A stretch of DNA of 64,000 bases from Colwellia sp. 75C3. GTDB lineage: Bacteria > Pseudomonadota > Gammaproteobacteria > Enterobacterales > Alteromonadaceae. A program made the translations under genes and the position numbers. Shown in pieces: positions 10,279-18,350 of the stretch (position 1 is the first letter of the stretch; the number at the start of each line of letters is the position of its first letter). The stretch is from assembly GCF_002836255.1 (NCBI RefSeq), contig NZ_PJAU01000056.1:122140-186139 (forward strand), read 5' to 3'. The notes under the pieces were generated by a model, which ran no database searches, was not told where the DNA came from, and saw nothing but the letters and a program-made list of their open reading frames with translations.

Positions 10279-10371
10279 TTATTTTAATTTACTTACCCAC
10301 AATATAGAAACGACGAGTACCGTAACTGCGAGCCATATATCTACACAAATATGTGCACGGATCTGTTCCAT
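10279..10371 (-). CDS. Possible small membrane protein (30 aa)
   Basis: A minus-strand ATG frame encodes MEQIRAHICVDIWLAV followed by TVLVVSILWV and a short basic tail. The composition fits a single transmembrane helix (about residues 11-26). The frame stays open upstream of the ATG for ten further codons, so it may instead be the end of a decayed larger gene. No clear ribosome binding site was seen. It lies downstream of the DUF885-like gene on the same strand. The call is low confidence. Confidence 0.25.
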   Translation of the reverse strand: MEQIRAHICVDIWLAVTVLVVSILWVSKLK

Positions 10372-10413
10372 ATCTTTAATAAGTCGTAGGTGGTATTGTC
10401 TTCAAGCCCGCCC

Positions 10414-11640
10414 TTAGGTTGGCTTTTCCATCATCGATCCCGTCTTTGGTAAGGCAAGTAATACTAAATATTCCAACCATAGTTCTTTATGGCTGTCATT
10501 AGTTACTTGTGTGGCAAGGTAATCACGTACCAGATCTTGTCCATAATTATAGGTGATAACATAAGAGCGATTACGTTCAATGAAACTCAGACGTTGTCTA
10601 GCTCGTTCTTCGTTAAATAATGAATACTTCATCAATAGCCCAATAGCCTGTTCCGCAGTTATTTCATTATCAATATAGCGTTGTGCGACCATATTATCTG
10701 CATAAGATAATTTATGTAACACTGTCTGAGTTTGATAATAGACTTCGGCTTTACTCTGATCTATTCCAGCAAGCGGAAATAAAGTATCACGTTCAAAGAT
10801 AATTCTTTGCTGCCATGGAAATGCGACTTCGATGCCATAATTGGCACTGCCTTCAGCGAGTAAAGATGTTGGCCCATATAGATTATAAATAGAATACTCA
10901 ACCCAACCGCGATCATTATACAGCTCTTTATCAAGTAACGAATTAAACAGGTGATGGCCTGGGTAACCTTCATGAGCAGCAAGATCAACCGCACGTTCAA
11001 TATAGATTGGAATATCAGTATTTAGCTGGATCAAGCTGTAACTCTCGCCCTTATACCAATTGTAAGCAGTCCATACTTGGTCATGTACCAGTTCAACATC
11101 AAAATTTTCATTGGTCGGTAAATCTATATTTTGCAGCGTTCGCCGTCTGGCTTCATTAATGGCCGCATCAAATACTTCGCTGAGTTTATCTTTTGGAATA
11201 ATGAATTCAGATCTGTATTCATTGAATCGTTGATTAAGTTCACCTTTTCCTGGCACCAAGGCATCTAACTCAATTAAAACCCGATCGAAATGTGCCTCGT
11301 CATACTCAGTCGGTACCACATCGTATAGGGCTTTACACTCTGATCGAAAATCGAGCTTAACACCGGCTAGTTTATCTATGTAAGCCAGAGAAGCACGTAA
11401 ATGAACGGTCAAATAATCAAGCCTCGCCTGTTGGCCATTTATCTGAACGTCGTTCAACAACTCTGCAGCAGAGATTATAGTCAGGGCATTTTCTTTCAAT
11501 TGAGCCAAGGTGATCTTTTGTGTGCTCGGTCGCCACTGCTCGGGCCCGTAATATGCGTCAACATAATATTCGCAATGCTGGCCAATGTTAAGCGACAGTT
11601 TAACGTAACTCTCTGCAATATGGTTTATTGTGTTCATCAA
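10414..11640 (-). CDS. DUF885-type putative zinc metallopeptidase
   Basis: The 408-residue protein carries the signature AAHEGYPGHHLFN (about residues 221-233). This is the HExxPGHH-like motif of the DUF885 family, with the two histidines and glutamate of a gluzincin-like site. A downstream EGSANYGIEVAFP supplies a conserved glutamate region. Typical DUF885 proteins run to 550-600 residues and often have a signal peptide. This one is shorter, starts MMNTINHIAESYVKLSLNIG and lacks a signal sequence, so it is probably cytoplasmic. The substrate is unknown. The gene stands alone, with tRNA-Val genes upstream on the map. Confidence 0.75.
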   Translation of the reverse strand: MMNTINHIAESYVKLSLNIGQHCEYYVDAYYGPEQWRPSTQKITLAQLKENALTIISAAELLNDVQINGQQARLDYLTVHLRASLAYIDKLAGVKLDFRSECKALYDVVPTEYDEAHFDRVLIELDALVPGKGELNQRFNEYRSEFIIPKDKLSEVFDAAINEARRRTLQNIDLPTNENFDVELVHDQVWTAYNWYKGESYSLIQLNTDIPIYIERAVDLAAHEGYPGHHLFNSLLDKELYNDRGWVEYSIYNLYGPTSLLAEGSANYGIEVAFPWQQRIIFERDTLFPLAGIDQSKAEVYYQTQTVLHKLSYADNMVAQRYIDNEITAEQAIGLLMKYSLFNEERARQRLSFIERNRSYVITYNYGQDLVRDYLATQVTNDSHKELWLEYLVLLALPKTGSMMEKPT

Positions 11641-12016
11641 GTGTTATTCCTTATTCACTGCCTATCGGTTAGTAATTTTTTACTTAGCAACGATTAAAAC
11701 GAACAATATCAGCATTGACTGTACTGCCTGTTAGCTGTTTCCCAAGCCTTTGTGGTGTTGGAATTTGTGAAAACCCGTGGGCGCGGTGACTATGCTATGC
11801 ATCATACTATCACCCTGAAGCTAAGTATATTGTATACCAAATTACAATTTGATTGGTATAAAGATAATATTATCATTTTTAGTCGATTTCGAGACTGATG
11901 ATCATTTCAATGGGAGTTTCAGTTATATATTTTTAGTTATTAAATGTTCTCTGTTCAAATTTAAAATAAACTTAAACATTCATATGAAATTAAAAATATA
12001 TGACGGTTTTCAAAGT
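11641..12016. other. Intergenic region with a solo palindrome
   Basis: No gene is supported. At 11833-11860 there is a short palindrome with TATACCAA and TTGGTATA ends. This is the same end sequence found on the MITE-like elements elsewhere in the window, so it may be a solo or deleted copy. Confidence 0.4.
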
Positions 12017-12088
12017 AAAGGTGCTTTGCAATTGAGTTAATTCTGAATTTTTTAAGCGTTATACGAGGAATATTACTGAATATAAAAC

Positions 12089-12168
12089 TGGTGGACGATA
12101 CTGGGCTTGAACTAGCGAAATACCGCAGGATGTAAAAGGTAGAGGTGCTTTGCAATTGAGTTAATTCT
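12089..12168 (-). pseudogene. Decayed tRNA-Val copy 1
   Basis: The 3' 24 nt plus CCA match the intact tRNA-Val apart from one T-stem change. The 5' acceptor strand and anticodon stem have lost complementarity, so it cannot fold as a cloverleaf. Confidence 0.8.
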
Positions 12169-12212
12169 GAATTATTTAAGCGTTATACGAGGAATATTAC
12201 TGAATATAAAAT

Positions 12213-12292
12213 TGGTGGACGATACTGGGCTTGAACTAGCGAAATACCGCAGGATGTAAAAGGTAGAAGGTGCTTTGCAATTGAGTTAATTC
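12213..12292 (-). pseudogene. Decayed tRNA-Val copy 2
   Basis: Its sequence is almost identical to decayed copy 1, with the same broken acceptor and anticodon stems. It arose with it by tandem duplication. Confidence 0.8.
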
Positions 12293-12337
12293 TGAATTAT
12301 TTAAGCGTTATACGAGGAATATTATTGAATATAAAAT

Positions 12338-12413
12338 TGGTGGACGATACTGGGCTTGAACCAGTGACCCCCGCCTTGTAAGGGCGGTGCTCTCCCAACT
12401 GAGCTAATCGTCC
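12338..12413 (-). tRNA. tRNA-Val(UAC), copy 6 in transcription order
   Basis: The gene is 76 nt including encoded CCA. The acceptor stem is GGACGAT/ATCGTCC, the anticodon loop CTTACAA (anticodon TAC) and the T-loop TTCAAGC. It is the last intact copy before the decayed units. Confidence 0.96.
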
Positions 12414-12474
12414 ATTTTAGTTTTAATTCTTTATGGTAAAGAATGTTTTCTATAACCACCTTTCTTGGAAAAAG

Positions 12475-12550
12475 TGGTGGACGATACTGGGCTTGAACCA
12501 GTGACCCCCGCCTTGTAAGGGCGGTGCTCTCCCAACTGAGCTAATCGTCC
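12475..12550 (-). tRNA. tRNA-Val(UAC), copy 5
   Basis: The sequence is identical to the other intact tRNA-Val copies, with anticodon TAC and encoded CCA. A near-identical spacer (TTTTAGTTTTAATTCTTTA) precedes the next copy, consistent with recent duplication. Confidence 0.96.
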
Positions 12551-12580
12551 ATTTTAGTTTTAATTCTTTATGGTAAAGAA

Positions 12581-12656
12581 TGGTGGACGATACTGGGCTT
12601 GAACCAGTGACCCCCGCCTTGTAAGGGCGGTGCTCTCCCAACTGAGCTAATCGTCC
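12581..12656 (-). tRNA. tRNA-Val(UAC), copy 4
   Basis: The sequence is identical to the other intact tRNA-Val copies, with anticodon TAC and encoded CCA. The spacer to the copy at 12475 is only 30 bp. Confidence 0.96.
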
Positions 12657-12712
12657 ATTTTAGTTTTAATTCTTTATGGTAAAGAATGTACTTTCTATTT
12701 TTAAATAAAAAG

Positions 12713-12788
12713 TGGTGGACGATACTGGGCTTGAACCAGTGACCCCCGCCTTGTAAGGGCGGTGCTCTCCCAACTGAGCTAATCGTCC
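12713..12788 (-). tRNA. tRNA-Val(UAC), copy 3
   Basis: The sequence is identical to the other intact tRNA-Val copies, with anticodon TAC and encoded CCA. Confidence 0.96.
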
Positions 12789-12849
12789 ATTTTAGTTTTA
12801 ATTCTTTATGGTACAGAATGTTTTCTACAACCACCTTTTTGGTAAAAAG

Positions 12850-12925
12850 TGGTGGACGATACTGGGCTTGAACCAGTGACCCCCGCCTTGTAAGGGCGGT
12901 GCTCTCCCAACTGAGCTAATCGTCC
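12850..12925 (-). tRNA. tRNA-Val(UAC), copy 2
   Basis: The sequence is identical to the other intact tRNA-Val copies, with anticodon TAC and encoded CCA. Confidence 0.96.
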
Positions 12926-12953
12926 ATTTTAGTTTTACATCTTTATGGAAAGA

Positions 12954-13029
12954 TGGTGGACGATACTGGGCTTGAACCAGTGACCCCCGCCTTGTAAGGG
13001 CGGTGCTCTCCCAACTGAGCTAATCGTCC
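12954..13029 (-). tRNA. tRNA-Val(UAC), copy 1 (promoter-proximal)
   Basis: This is the first gene of the array. It is 76 nt with anticodon TAC and encoded CCA. A strong promoter lies about 60 bp upstream. Confidence 0.96.
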
Positions 13030-13087
13030 ATTTTAATTCTAACACTGCAACGTTTTAGGCTAAACCGTCTGCGTTTCAGTGGGGCGT

Positions 13088-13115
13088 ATTATAGGGAGAT
13101 AGAAAAAGCTGTCAA
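13088..13115 (-). promoter_or_regulatory. tRNA-Val operon promoter
   Basis: On the minus strand a perfect -35 TTGACA (13110-13115) and a perfect -10 TATAAT (13088-13093) are separated by 16 nt. A GC-rich discriminator (ACGCCCC) follows, as at stringently controlled stable-RNA promoters. Confidence 0.85.
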
Positions 13116-13678
13116 CAGAAAATCGGTAAATATAGTGTTTTTTTTCAAAATATTAGCCGCTTGATTTATTTTCAGCCATAACGCTGGATTAGTGTGCATT
13201 AAAATCTACTTTTCGTAGTTTCGGCTAAGAAACTAAAATGTGTGTCCAAGCATCACCAAATACTTATGTATTTTTTTGACCGTAGGAAGTCTAACCTTAC
13301 GACAAGACCAGCGGTTAGTGCCATGAATGATATTCCTCCATGGTATATCCACTCAATAACAATGTATCTCGATGTATAGTCGGTGAAACTCTGCCTCCCT
13401 CGACAAAAAATACCGCTTGATACCAATCAATATATAAAACGTTAACCAGCGTACATCTACAATAAGATTATAACCCAGGGTATCCTATACTCAGCTGTAT
13501 AATATATAACAGCTTTATCATGAAAGCGTTTTACCAAAATCTTCGTAACCCATACATGTTAACTCAAAGAGTATCCAAGCCAAGTACAGAGTGCGATATA
13601 TTGCGACCCCTCTTGGCTAGGATTAACTTAAGTTGGTATTGTAATATCAACTTGAGTTAAAATCGGTTTAACCTTAGC
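13116..13678. other. Intergenic region with inverted repeats, no gene
   Basis: No gene is supported. An inverted repeat TTAACTTAAGTTG / CAACTTGAGTTAA at 13623-13660 lies just after the DUF3313 gene and may act as its terminator, although no T run follows. ATACCAATCAATAT near 13421 resembles one end of the MITE-like element at 55844-56107. Confidence 0.4.
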
Positions 13679-14377
13679 CTAATTAGTTTTTGCCATATGT
13701 GCTTCATCATATTTAGTTCGTAATGCTTGAGCCCATTTTCTGATCATACGTTTTGCATCTGCTCGATTAGAAACCCGTGTAGCCCACTGATAATGACTGT
13801 TATCACCGGCAACCGAGGCACTCAAAATTCGCGCTAATATTTCACCACTAACACCATCATAAAGCTCTAAAAATAAAGTTGCTTGTCCTGCATCACTGGC
13901 ATAGGTTTTTACATTACCCGATGACTTAATATCCGGTGCCGCAACATCTAAATCAACAATAGCAGGTCTTATCACTAACGTATTTGAACTCACTTTATCG
14001 ACAAGAGGGAATTTAGCATCCTTTCCAAATTCGTCCTTAAATACCTCATCAAACAATTCAGCAACATCCGCCTTAATACGTATTACATCGTTATCACGTA
14101 TACGTGTCGATAATGATGTTTGATTTCGATTGAAATCTCGTTTCCAATTTTTCTTAAAAGCTACTGCACTCGGTAATATTTGTACTTTGTCGTATTCTGA
14201 AAAATCTACACCTTCTTTTTTATAAGCGACGGTAGATCGTGTTGATTTTTTTAACTCCATACCATCAGGCGAAACTTGAGGCGCACTTGTTGGATTAGTA
14301 GAAGTACAGCCAATAGCCAAAGATGCAACTAATGCGATAACACTGAGTTTTAGACCTTGTTGTTTATTCATTTTCAT
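13679..14377 (-). CDS. DUF3313-family lipoprotein
   Basis: The 232-residue protein has a lipoprotein signal peptide with lipobox LAIGC (Cys about residue 24). A DUF3313-like body follows (VDFSEYDKVQILPSAVAFKKNW through ATLFLELYDGVSGEILARI and the C-terminal WATRVSNRADAKRMIRKWAQALR). It is predicted to be anchored in the periplasmic leaflet of a membrane. The family has no established function. It lies 116 bp downstream of the next envelope gene on the same strand, and the two could be co-transcribed. Confidence 0.8.
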   Translation of the reverse strand: MKMNKQQGLKLSVIALVASLAIGCTSTNPTSAPQVSPDGMELKKSTRSTVAYKKEGVDFSEYDKVQILPSAVAFKKNWKRDFNRNQTSLSTRIRDNDVIRIKADVAELFDEVFKDEFGKDAKFPLVDKVSSNTLVIRPAIVDLDVAAPDIKSSGNVKTYASDAGQATLFLELYDGVSGEILARILSASVAGDNSHYQWATRVSNRADAKRMIRKWAQALRTKYDEAHMAKTN

Positions 14378-14493
14378 TCCCTTTTATTTTAAATGTAATG
14401 CGAAGACTACCTTACAACCGGATTAACACATGGGTAATATTAAATCAGTTTTCGCTTTAGTGTTTTTATAGCACTAGCACCAAAGAAATGGAG

Positions 14494-16710
14494 CTATCTT
14501 ACTCGTCGAACATTTCCCTTTGGCTGATGACCACCTCGCGACATATTCCCCATTTGTCGGCCATGTAAATCACGATTCATCGTTTTGTGGTCAAATGAAC
14601 GGTTATTCTGGCGCTGCATAGTACTTGGCTGATTATTCCTAGATGGCTGATTACGAGGCTGCTGATTAGCCCTAGCAGGCGAGTTAATGCCACCTTGTTT
14701 AGGTATTGTCTTCCAGTTTTTATTACTGCGGTTTTGCCATTGACCATTTTCATGACGAACCACTCCACCTTTTTTATCGGCATAAACATTATTAGCGCGT
14801 TTGGGTGACACTTTGGCGCTGTTTATTTTGCCCGTTGATGGTTTTTTTATGACATTGCGCTTTTTATTTATTCCTTGATTATATAAATTATTTTGTCGAT
14901 TACCTTGTGCGATTTTTCCACCCGCTCTATTGGCAGGATTTGTTGCAATATTTTTTTGTGCCTGAGCACGATTGGCAATACTAACCGAGTTACCAATATT
15001 GACATTACCATTAATATTTATGTTAGTGCCGCCTCTATAACCACCGCCATAATACCTTCCGTAACAAGGTCTAGGATGATGGTGATAACCGCCGCCCCAT
15101 ACAACACCAACGCGAAAAAACGGACTGCCCCAACTTACGCCAACATTCCAACCTGTCCAGGGGTTATAGCCAACATGTAAACCCCACGTTGGTGGTCGAG
15201 GATAATACCAACCACCAACATAATAAGGCGGGTAATACCAACCTGTGCCATAAATAGGTACGCCATAATAAGGATAAGACCATAAATAACCCGGAGTATA
15301 ACCAACATAGACAACTTCGGGGGTTGAATCATAAACAGTGACATAAGTGGTGTTATACATAGGTGAGCTAGGCGGGATTTTCGCTATAGCTTCTTTAGGG
15401 ATGTTATCTGCAACTTGCCAAGGACCTTTAGGTGCACTGGCTACAAACCAGACACCATTATCAACCGCATAATACTTATCTGAAATCCTAAGTACTTGTG
15501 CTGAAGTGTTCGTTGCATATTCAACTTGGGTATTAACAATTTTCTCAAAAGTAGGTTCGCCATCATAGTGCACAGTCAGTTTTGCTTTACTACGTTTTAT
15601 CGCTGCTGTTTGAGGAATTTGTGCATTTAAAACCGCTTGCTCCGCCTCATCTGTACCCGCGATAGAGGTTCTTAACCCGCCAATAGCAGATTCAGGGGGA
15701 ATTTCTTTGAAACTTTGCGGTAATTTATCACCACGAACAAAAGCCCAAGGACCCTTTTCACTTTTACTGCTAAACCACCTGCCCGATAACAAAACGTACA
15801 TATCGCCACTGCTCAGTTCACGCAGCCAAGGCGTTTCAGTATTTTCTACATAAAGTAATTTACCACCAACCAAACTAGTCCATTTTGCTTTACCCTCTGA
15901 AACCACTAATTCAGTAGGTTTGGTTGTAGCGATGATATTAGGTGCTGTTAGCACTTGCGGGGTATCACTTTGGCTCTCACCTTTTGGGATCAAAGCTTTA
16001 AGGTCTGTCGGAGGATTAGCTAAAATTGACCATGGTCCTAAGGCATTTGTCGCTTGGTACCATAAGTGACCACTGGTTAAATAAAATTTGTCTTGGTTCT
16101 GTTTCTTTATTACCGCTAATGGCGTATTTAATGCCCGCTGATAGTAGCTGTTTTCAATATCTCTAAAAACTGGCTCCCCATCAAAGCTCAGTAATACAGA
16201 TAATGTATTTGAGAATACTATAGCTGGCGGGTCATTTTTTATATTGGCAAGACTTGCTTTCATTTGCTCCGCACTGGTCAAACTCGCCGTTAATTTAGAT
16301 AAGGAAGCTGTAAATGATGAGTTGGCTAATTGCTTTTCGACAAATTGAGTAAATTTCTTTTCTCCCGTTTCGTCTGACTCTGGCCATCCCACTTTAGTCA
16401 CTTTTAATTGGCTAATCGTTACGGTATTTTCACCACGGTCGGTGGCTATTTGTGCCGAAAACCAAAAAACACCAAATACTGGCGATGAACTCTCTTTTAA
16501 TTCCAGTGCCATTGCCGCTCGACCTGTCAGTATATTACCTACGAGTTTTTCCGGTTGAGGTTGATAAATGACTATTGTGCCTTTGTCCCCCGTTAATTCT
16601 TGTGGCCAATCATCTGCAAAACTAGGTAAAGAAAGAAGTAGTAAAAAACATCCTATAAACCATGTTTTAACAAACTTATGTGTTTGAACATTAAAGCGAG
16701 TATTCATCAT
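14494..16710 (-). CDS. Uncharacterised secreted protein with repeated GPW segments and Tyr/Trp/Pro/Gly-rich tail
   Basis: I do not recognise a characterised family. The protein has 738 residues and a signal peptide (about 12-32, WFIGCFLLLLSLPSFA). It contains three related segments of the form '(Y)LTSGHLWY...GPWSILANPP', 'YVLLSGRWFSSKSEKGPWAFV' and 'YAVDNGVWFVASAPKGPWQVA' (about residues 205, 305 and 410). Each is followed by a Pro-rich stretch that leads into an Ala/Ile-rich helix. Residues from about 455 to 550 are very rich in Tyr, Trp, Pro and Gly. The C-terminus (about 560-738) is basic and rich in Asn and Gln. The architecture suggests a cell-envelope or surface protein; its function is unknown. 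Confidence 0.8.
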   Translation of the reverse strand: MMNTRFNVQTHKFVKTWFIGCFLLLLSLPSFADDWPQELTGDKGTIVIYQPQPEKLVGNILTGRAAMALELKESSSPVFGVFWFSAQIATDRGENTVTISQLKVTKVGWPESDETGEKKFTQFVEKQLANSSFTASLSKLTASLTSAEQMKASLANIKNDPPAIVFSNTLSVLLSFDGEPVFRDIENSYYQRALNTPLAVIKKQNQDKFYLTSGHLWYQATNALGPWSILANPPTDLKALIPKGESQSDTPQVLTAPNIIATTKPTELVVSEGKAKWTSLVGGKLLYVENTETPWLRELSSGDMYVLLSGRWFSSKSEKGPWAFVRGDKLPQSFKEIPPESAIGGLRTSIAGTDEAEQAVLNAQIPQTAAIKRSKAKLTVHYDGEPTFEKIVNTQVEYATNTSAQVLRISDKYYAVDNGVWFVASAPKGPWQVADNIPKEAIAKIPPSSPMYNTTYVTVYDSTPEVVYVGYTPGYLWSYPYYGVPIYGTGWYYPPYYVGGWYYPRPPTWGLHVGYNPWTGWNVGVSWGSPFFRVGVVWGGGYHHHPRPCYGRYYGGGYRGGTNININGNVNIGNSVSIANRAQAQKNIATNPANRAGGKIAQGNRQNNLYNQGINKKRNVIKKPSTGKINSAKVSPKRANNVYADKKGGVVRHENGQWQNRSNKNWKTIPKQGGINSPARANQQPRNQPSRNNQPSTMQRQNNRSFDHKTMNRDLHGRQMGNMSRGGHQPKGNVRRVR

Positions 16711-16861
16711 ACAATCCTGTATTGTGCCAGTTAACGTAAAATAAGCGCTGTCTAATGTATAAAAAGCCCCAGTATGATAATATCGCTTGAAATTATGCCG
16801 CTGTAAATATAATTACATTAAAAGTTAAGTCGGTAACTACTTATATACACTAGGATTATCT

Positions 16862-17281
16862 ATGAAAGCCCCTTTATATAACGACATTCTTGCCATTTGC
16901 CAAGAGATTGCTAACGCATCAAACACAGACAATGATGAATTGAGACTAGCCAGCTGTAAAAAATTACAAGTTCTGTGTGCTACAAACCAAGATTCATCGA
17001 AAGATCACCCGCTACAATGGGAAGCTCTTGCTGACTTTACCGAAGATGGTGAACAAGCAATGGACATTTATGAAGTTGCCTTAGCAACAGCAGAAAAATT
17101 AGCTTTACCAACGTTTACTGCATCTGCTTATTTAGCAATGGCACAACGCCAAGTGGAATTTGAAGAAAAAGAGCAAGCACTCATTTTTGCTAATAAAGCG
17201 AACGAAGCAGCACAAACGGTTGATAGCGAAGAACTACAAACTGAAATCACTGAACTTTTAGCACAATTATCACAAGACTAA
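16862..17281 (+). CDS. Small helical TPR-like protein of unknown function
   Basis: The 139-residue, acidic, Ala/Glu-rich protein is predicted all-helical. Helix-turn-helix pairs such as EQAMDIYEVALATAEKLALPTFTASAYLAMAQ and EEKEQALIFANKANEAAQ recall tetratricopeptide repeats. There is no signal peptide. It lies 24 bp ahead of the S4-domain gene on the same strand, so the two are probably an operon. Function is not recognised. Confidence 0.75.
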   Translation: MKAPLYNDILAICQEIANASNTDNDELRLASCKKLQVLCATNQDSSKDHPLQWEALADFTEDGEQAMDIYEVALATAEKLALPTFTASAYLAMAQRQVEFEEKEQALIFANKANEAAQTVDSEELQTEITELLAQLSQD

Positions 17282-17305
17282 AATCTGTTTATTATCGAGA
17301 AAGCC

Positions 17306-17737
17306 ATGTCAGAAAGTTACTTAGTTATTGAATTAAACCACCAACCGGTTGAGTTATGTAAGCTATTAAAAATAGCAAATTTTGTCAGTGGTGGCGGTGA
17401 AGCAAAAGTCGTTATCAGTGAAGGCTATGTTTTACTGAATGGTGAAGTTGAATATCAAAAGCGTAAGAAAGTTTATCATGAGGATGTGGTCGAGTTTAAT
17501 GGTGAAGTATTGCAGTTAATCATCAATGAAGAACTTGTTGAAGTAAAAGCAACGCCTGAGAATTTAGACGGTAATGTTAGTGAAGTTGCTGACGATGCTC
17601 CAAAGACGAAAACAGCACAGAAAAAGGCTAAGTCTAAAAAAAATGCCGCAAAAAAAGCTAAAAATGATTTTATAGCTCAGCCGCAAGAGATTGAAATAGT
17701 TAAAGTACCAAGAAAAAGAAAACCTATCTCGTTTTAG
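17306..17737 (+). CDS. S4-domain RNA-binding protein (YbcJ-like) with Lys-rich tail
   Basis: Residues about 5-75 form an S4-like domain (LVIELNHQPVELCKLLKIANFVSGGGEAKVVISEGYVLLNGEVEYQKRKKV), as in the small YbcJ/YlmH-type RNA-binding proteins. YbcJ is about 70 residues. This protein has 143 and adds an acidic linker and a strongly basic tail (KKAKSKKNAAKKAKNDF, ending PRKRKPISF) that could strengthen nucleic-acid binding. A role in ribosome or RNA metabolism is inferred from the domain only. Confidence 0.85.
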   Translation: MSESYLVIELNHQPVELCKLLKIANFVSGGGEAKVVISEGYVLLNGEVEYQKRKKVYHEDVVEFNGEVLQLIINEELVEVKATPENLDGNVSEVADDAPKTKTAQKKAKSKKNAAKKAKNDFIAQPQEIEIVKVPRKRKPISF

Positions 17738-17773
17738 TAATTAAATGGTAATTAATATCACTTGTTGATTAAT

Positions 17774-17812
17774 AAACGTTAATGAAAGCCATTTGGGCAA
17801 TCATTAACGTTT
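17774..17812. terminator. Hairpin between convergent genes
   Basis: A 12-bp perfect inverted repeat AAACGTTAATGA / TCATTAACGTTT lies between the convergent S4 and GNAT genes. It is probably a bidirectional terminator, although the T run is weak. Confidence 0.5.
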
Positions 17813-17822
17813 AATCCTATAT

Positions 17823-18305
17823 TTATAGGACTTTTTCCCAAAACATTGCTTTACCCGTTTTTTCATCTAATTCATAACCAGTAAAACCCAATTTTTTATA
17901 AGAATTTTGCGCTACTACATTGCCCTCTAAGACCTCAAGCGTTAATTTACAGTAGCCACGTTCTCGTGATATTTTCTCTACTTCAATAAATAATCTTTGA
18001 CTTAAACCTAAACCACGAAACTCTTTTAATACACCACAATCATGGATGTTAAGTAAAGGTTTGCATTTAAAAGTAGAGAAACCTTCCACGCAGTTAAGTA
18101 TGCCCGCGGGTTTTCCATCGACATAACAAAGTAAGGTTAAAAAATCATTTCTTTTTGCTAAAGCTGCAACTAAGTTTTGTTGAACATCGTCGGTTAGTGC
18201 TGTTCCACCACCCATAGGGTCAAGTGCGTAGGCATTTAACAACATCACTAAATCTTTTCCGTGTTGCTCATTATGGTAATCTGCTTGAATTAAAGTTATT
18301 TGCAC
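17823..18305 (-). CDS. GNAT-family N-acetyltransferase
   Basis: The 160-residue protein has the GNAT fold. The acetyl-CoA motif A region is LLNIHDCGVLKEFRGLGLSQRLFIEVEK (R/Q-x-x-G-x-G/A, here RGLGLSQ). Motif B is CKLTLEVLEGNVVAQNSYKKLGFTGYEL. The substrate is not evident. It is divergent from the channel gene, with only 45 bp between the starts, so the two promoters overlap. Confidence 0.88.
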   Translation of the reverse strand: MQITLIQADYHNEQHGKDLVMLLNAYALDPMGGGTALTDDVQQNLVAALAKRNDFLTLLCYVDGKPAGILNCVEGFSTFKCKPLLNIHDCGVLKEFRGLGLSQRLFIEVEKISRERGYCKLTLEVLEGNVVAQNSYKKLGFTGYELDEKTGKAMFWEKVL

Positions 18306-18350
18306 GCCAGTTCCTTTTTACTTTTTGATAGAGCGCACTATACTATTTAA

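Larger units (their letters stand above)
12017..12338 (-). repeat. Tandem 124-125 bp repeats carrying decayed tRNA-Val copies
   Basis: Two full units start at 12019 and 12143, and a third starts at 12268 and runs into the first intact tRNA-Val. Each unit holds a degenerate copy of the tRNA at 12089-12168 and 12213-12292, with a 5'-half-only fragment at 12017-12045. The 3' end (T-arm, acceptor strand and CCA) is nearly intact, with one changed base in the T stem. The 5' acceptor strand no longer pairs (CAGAATT in place of GGACGAT), and the anticodon stem is destroyed although the TAC triplet survives. The units resemble one another more than they resemble the intact genes, so decay came before tandem duplication. 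Confidence 0.85.

Noticed and set aside
12001..12400. The 124-bp repeats considered as a CRISPR array
   Set aside because: The units are contiguous with no unique spacers, and their content is decayed tRNA-Val.
12450..12834. Minus-strand open frames across the tRNA-Val array
   Set aside because: They only translate repeated tRNA genes and spacers, with repeats such as ISSVGRAPPLQGG, and are not proteins.
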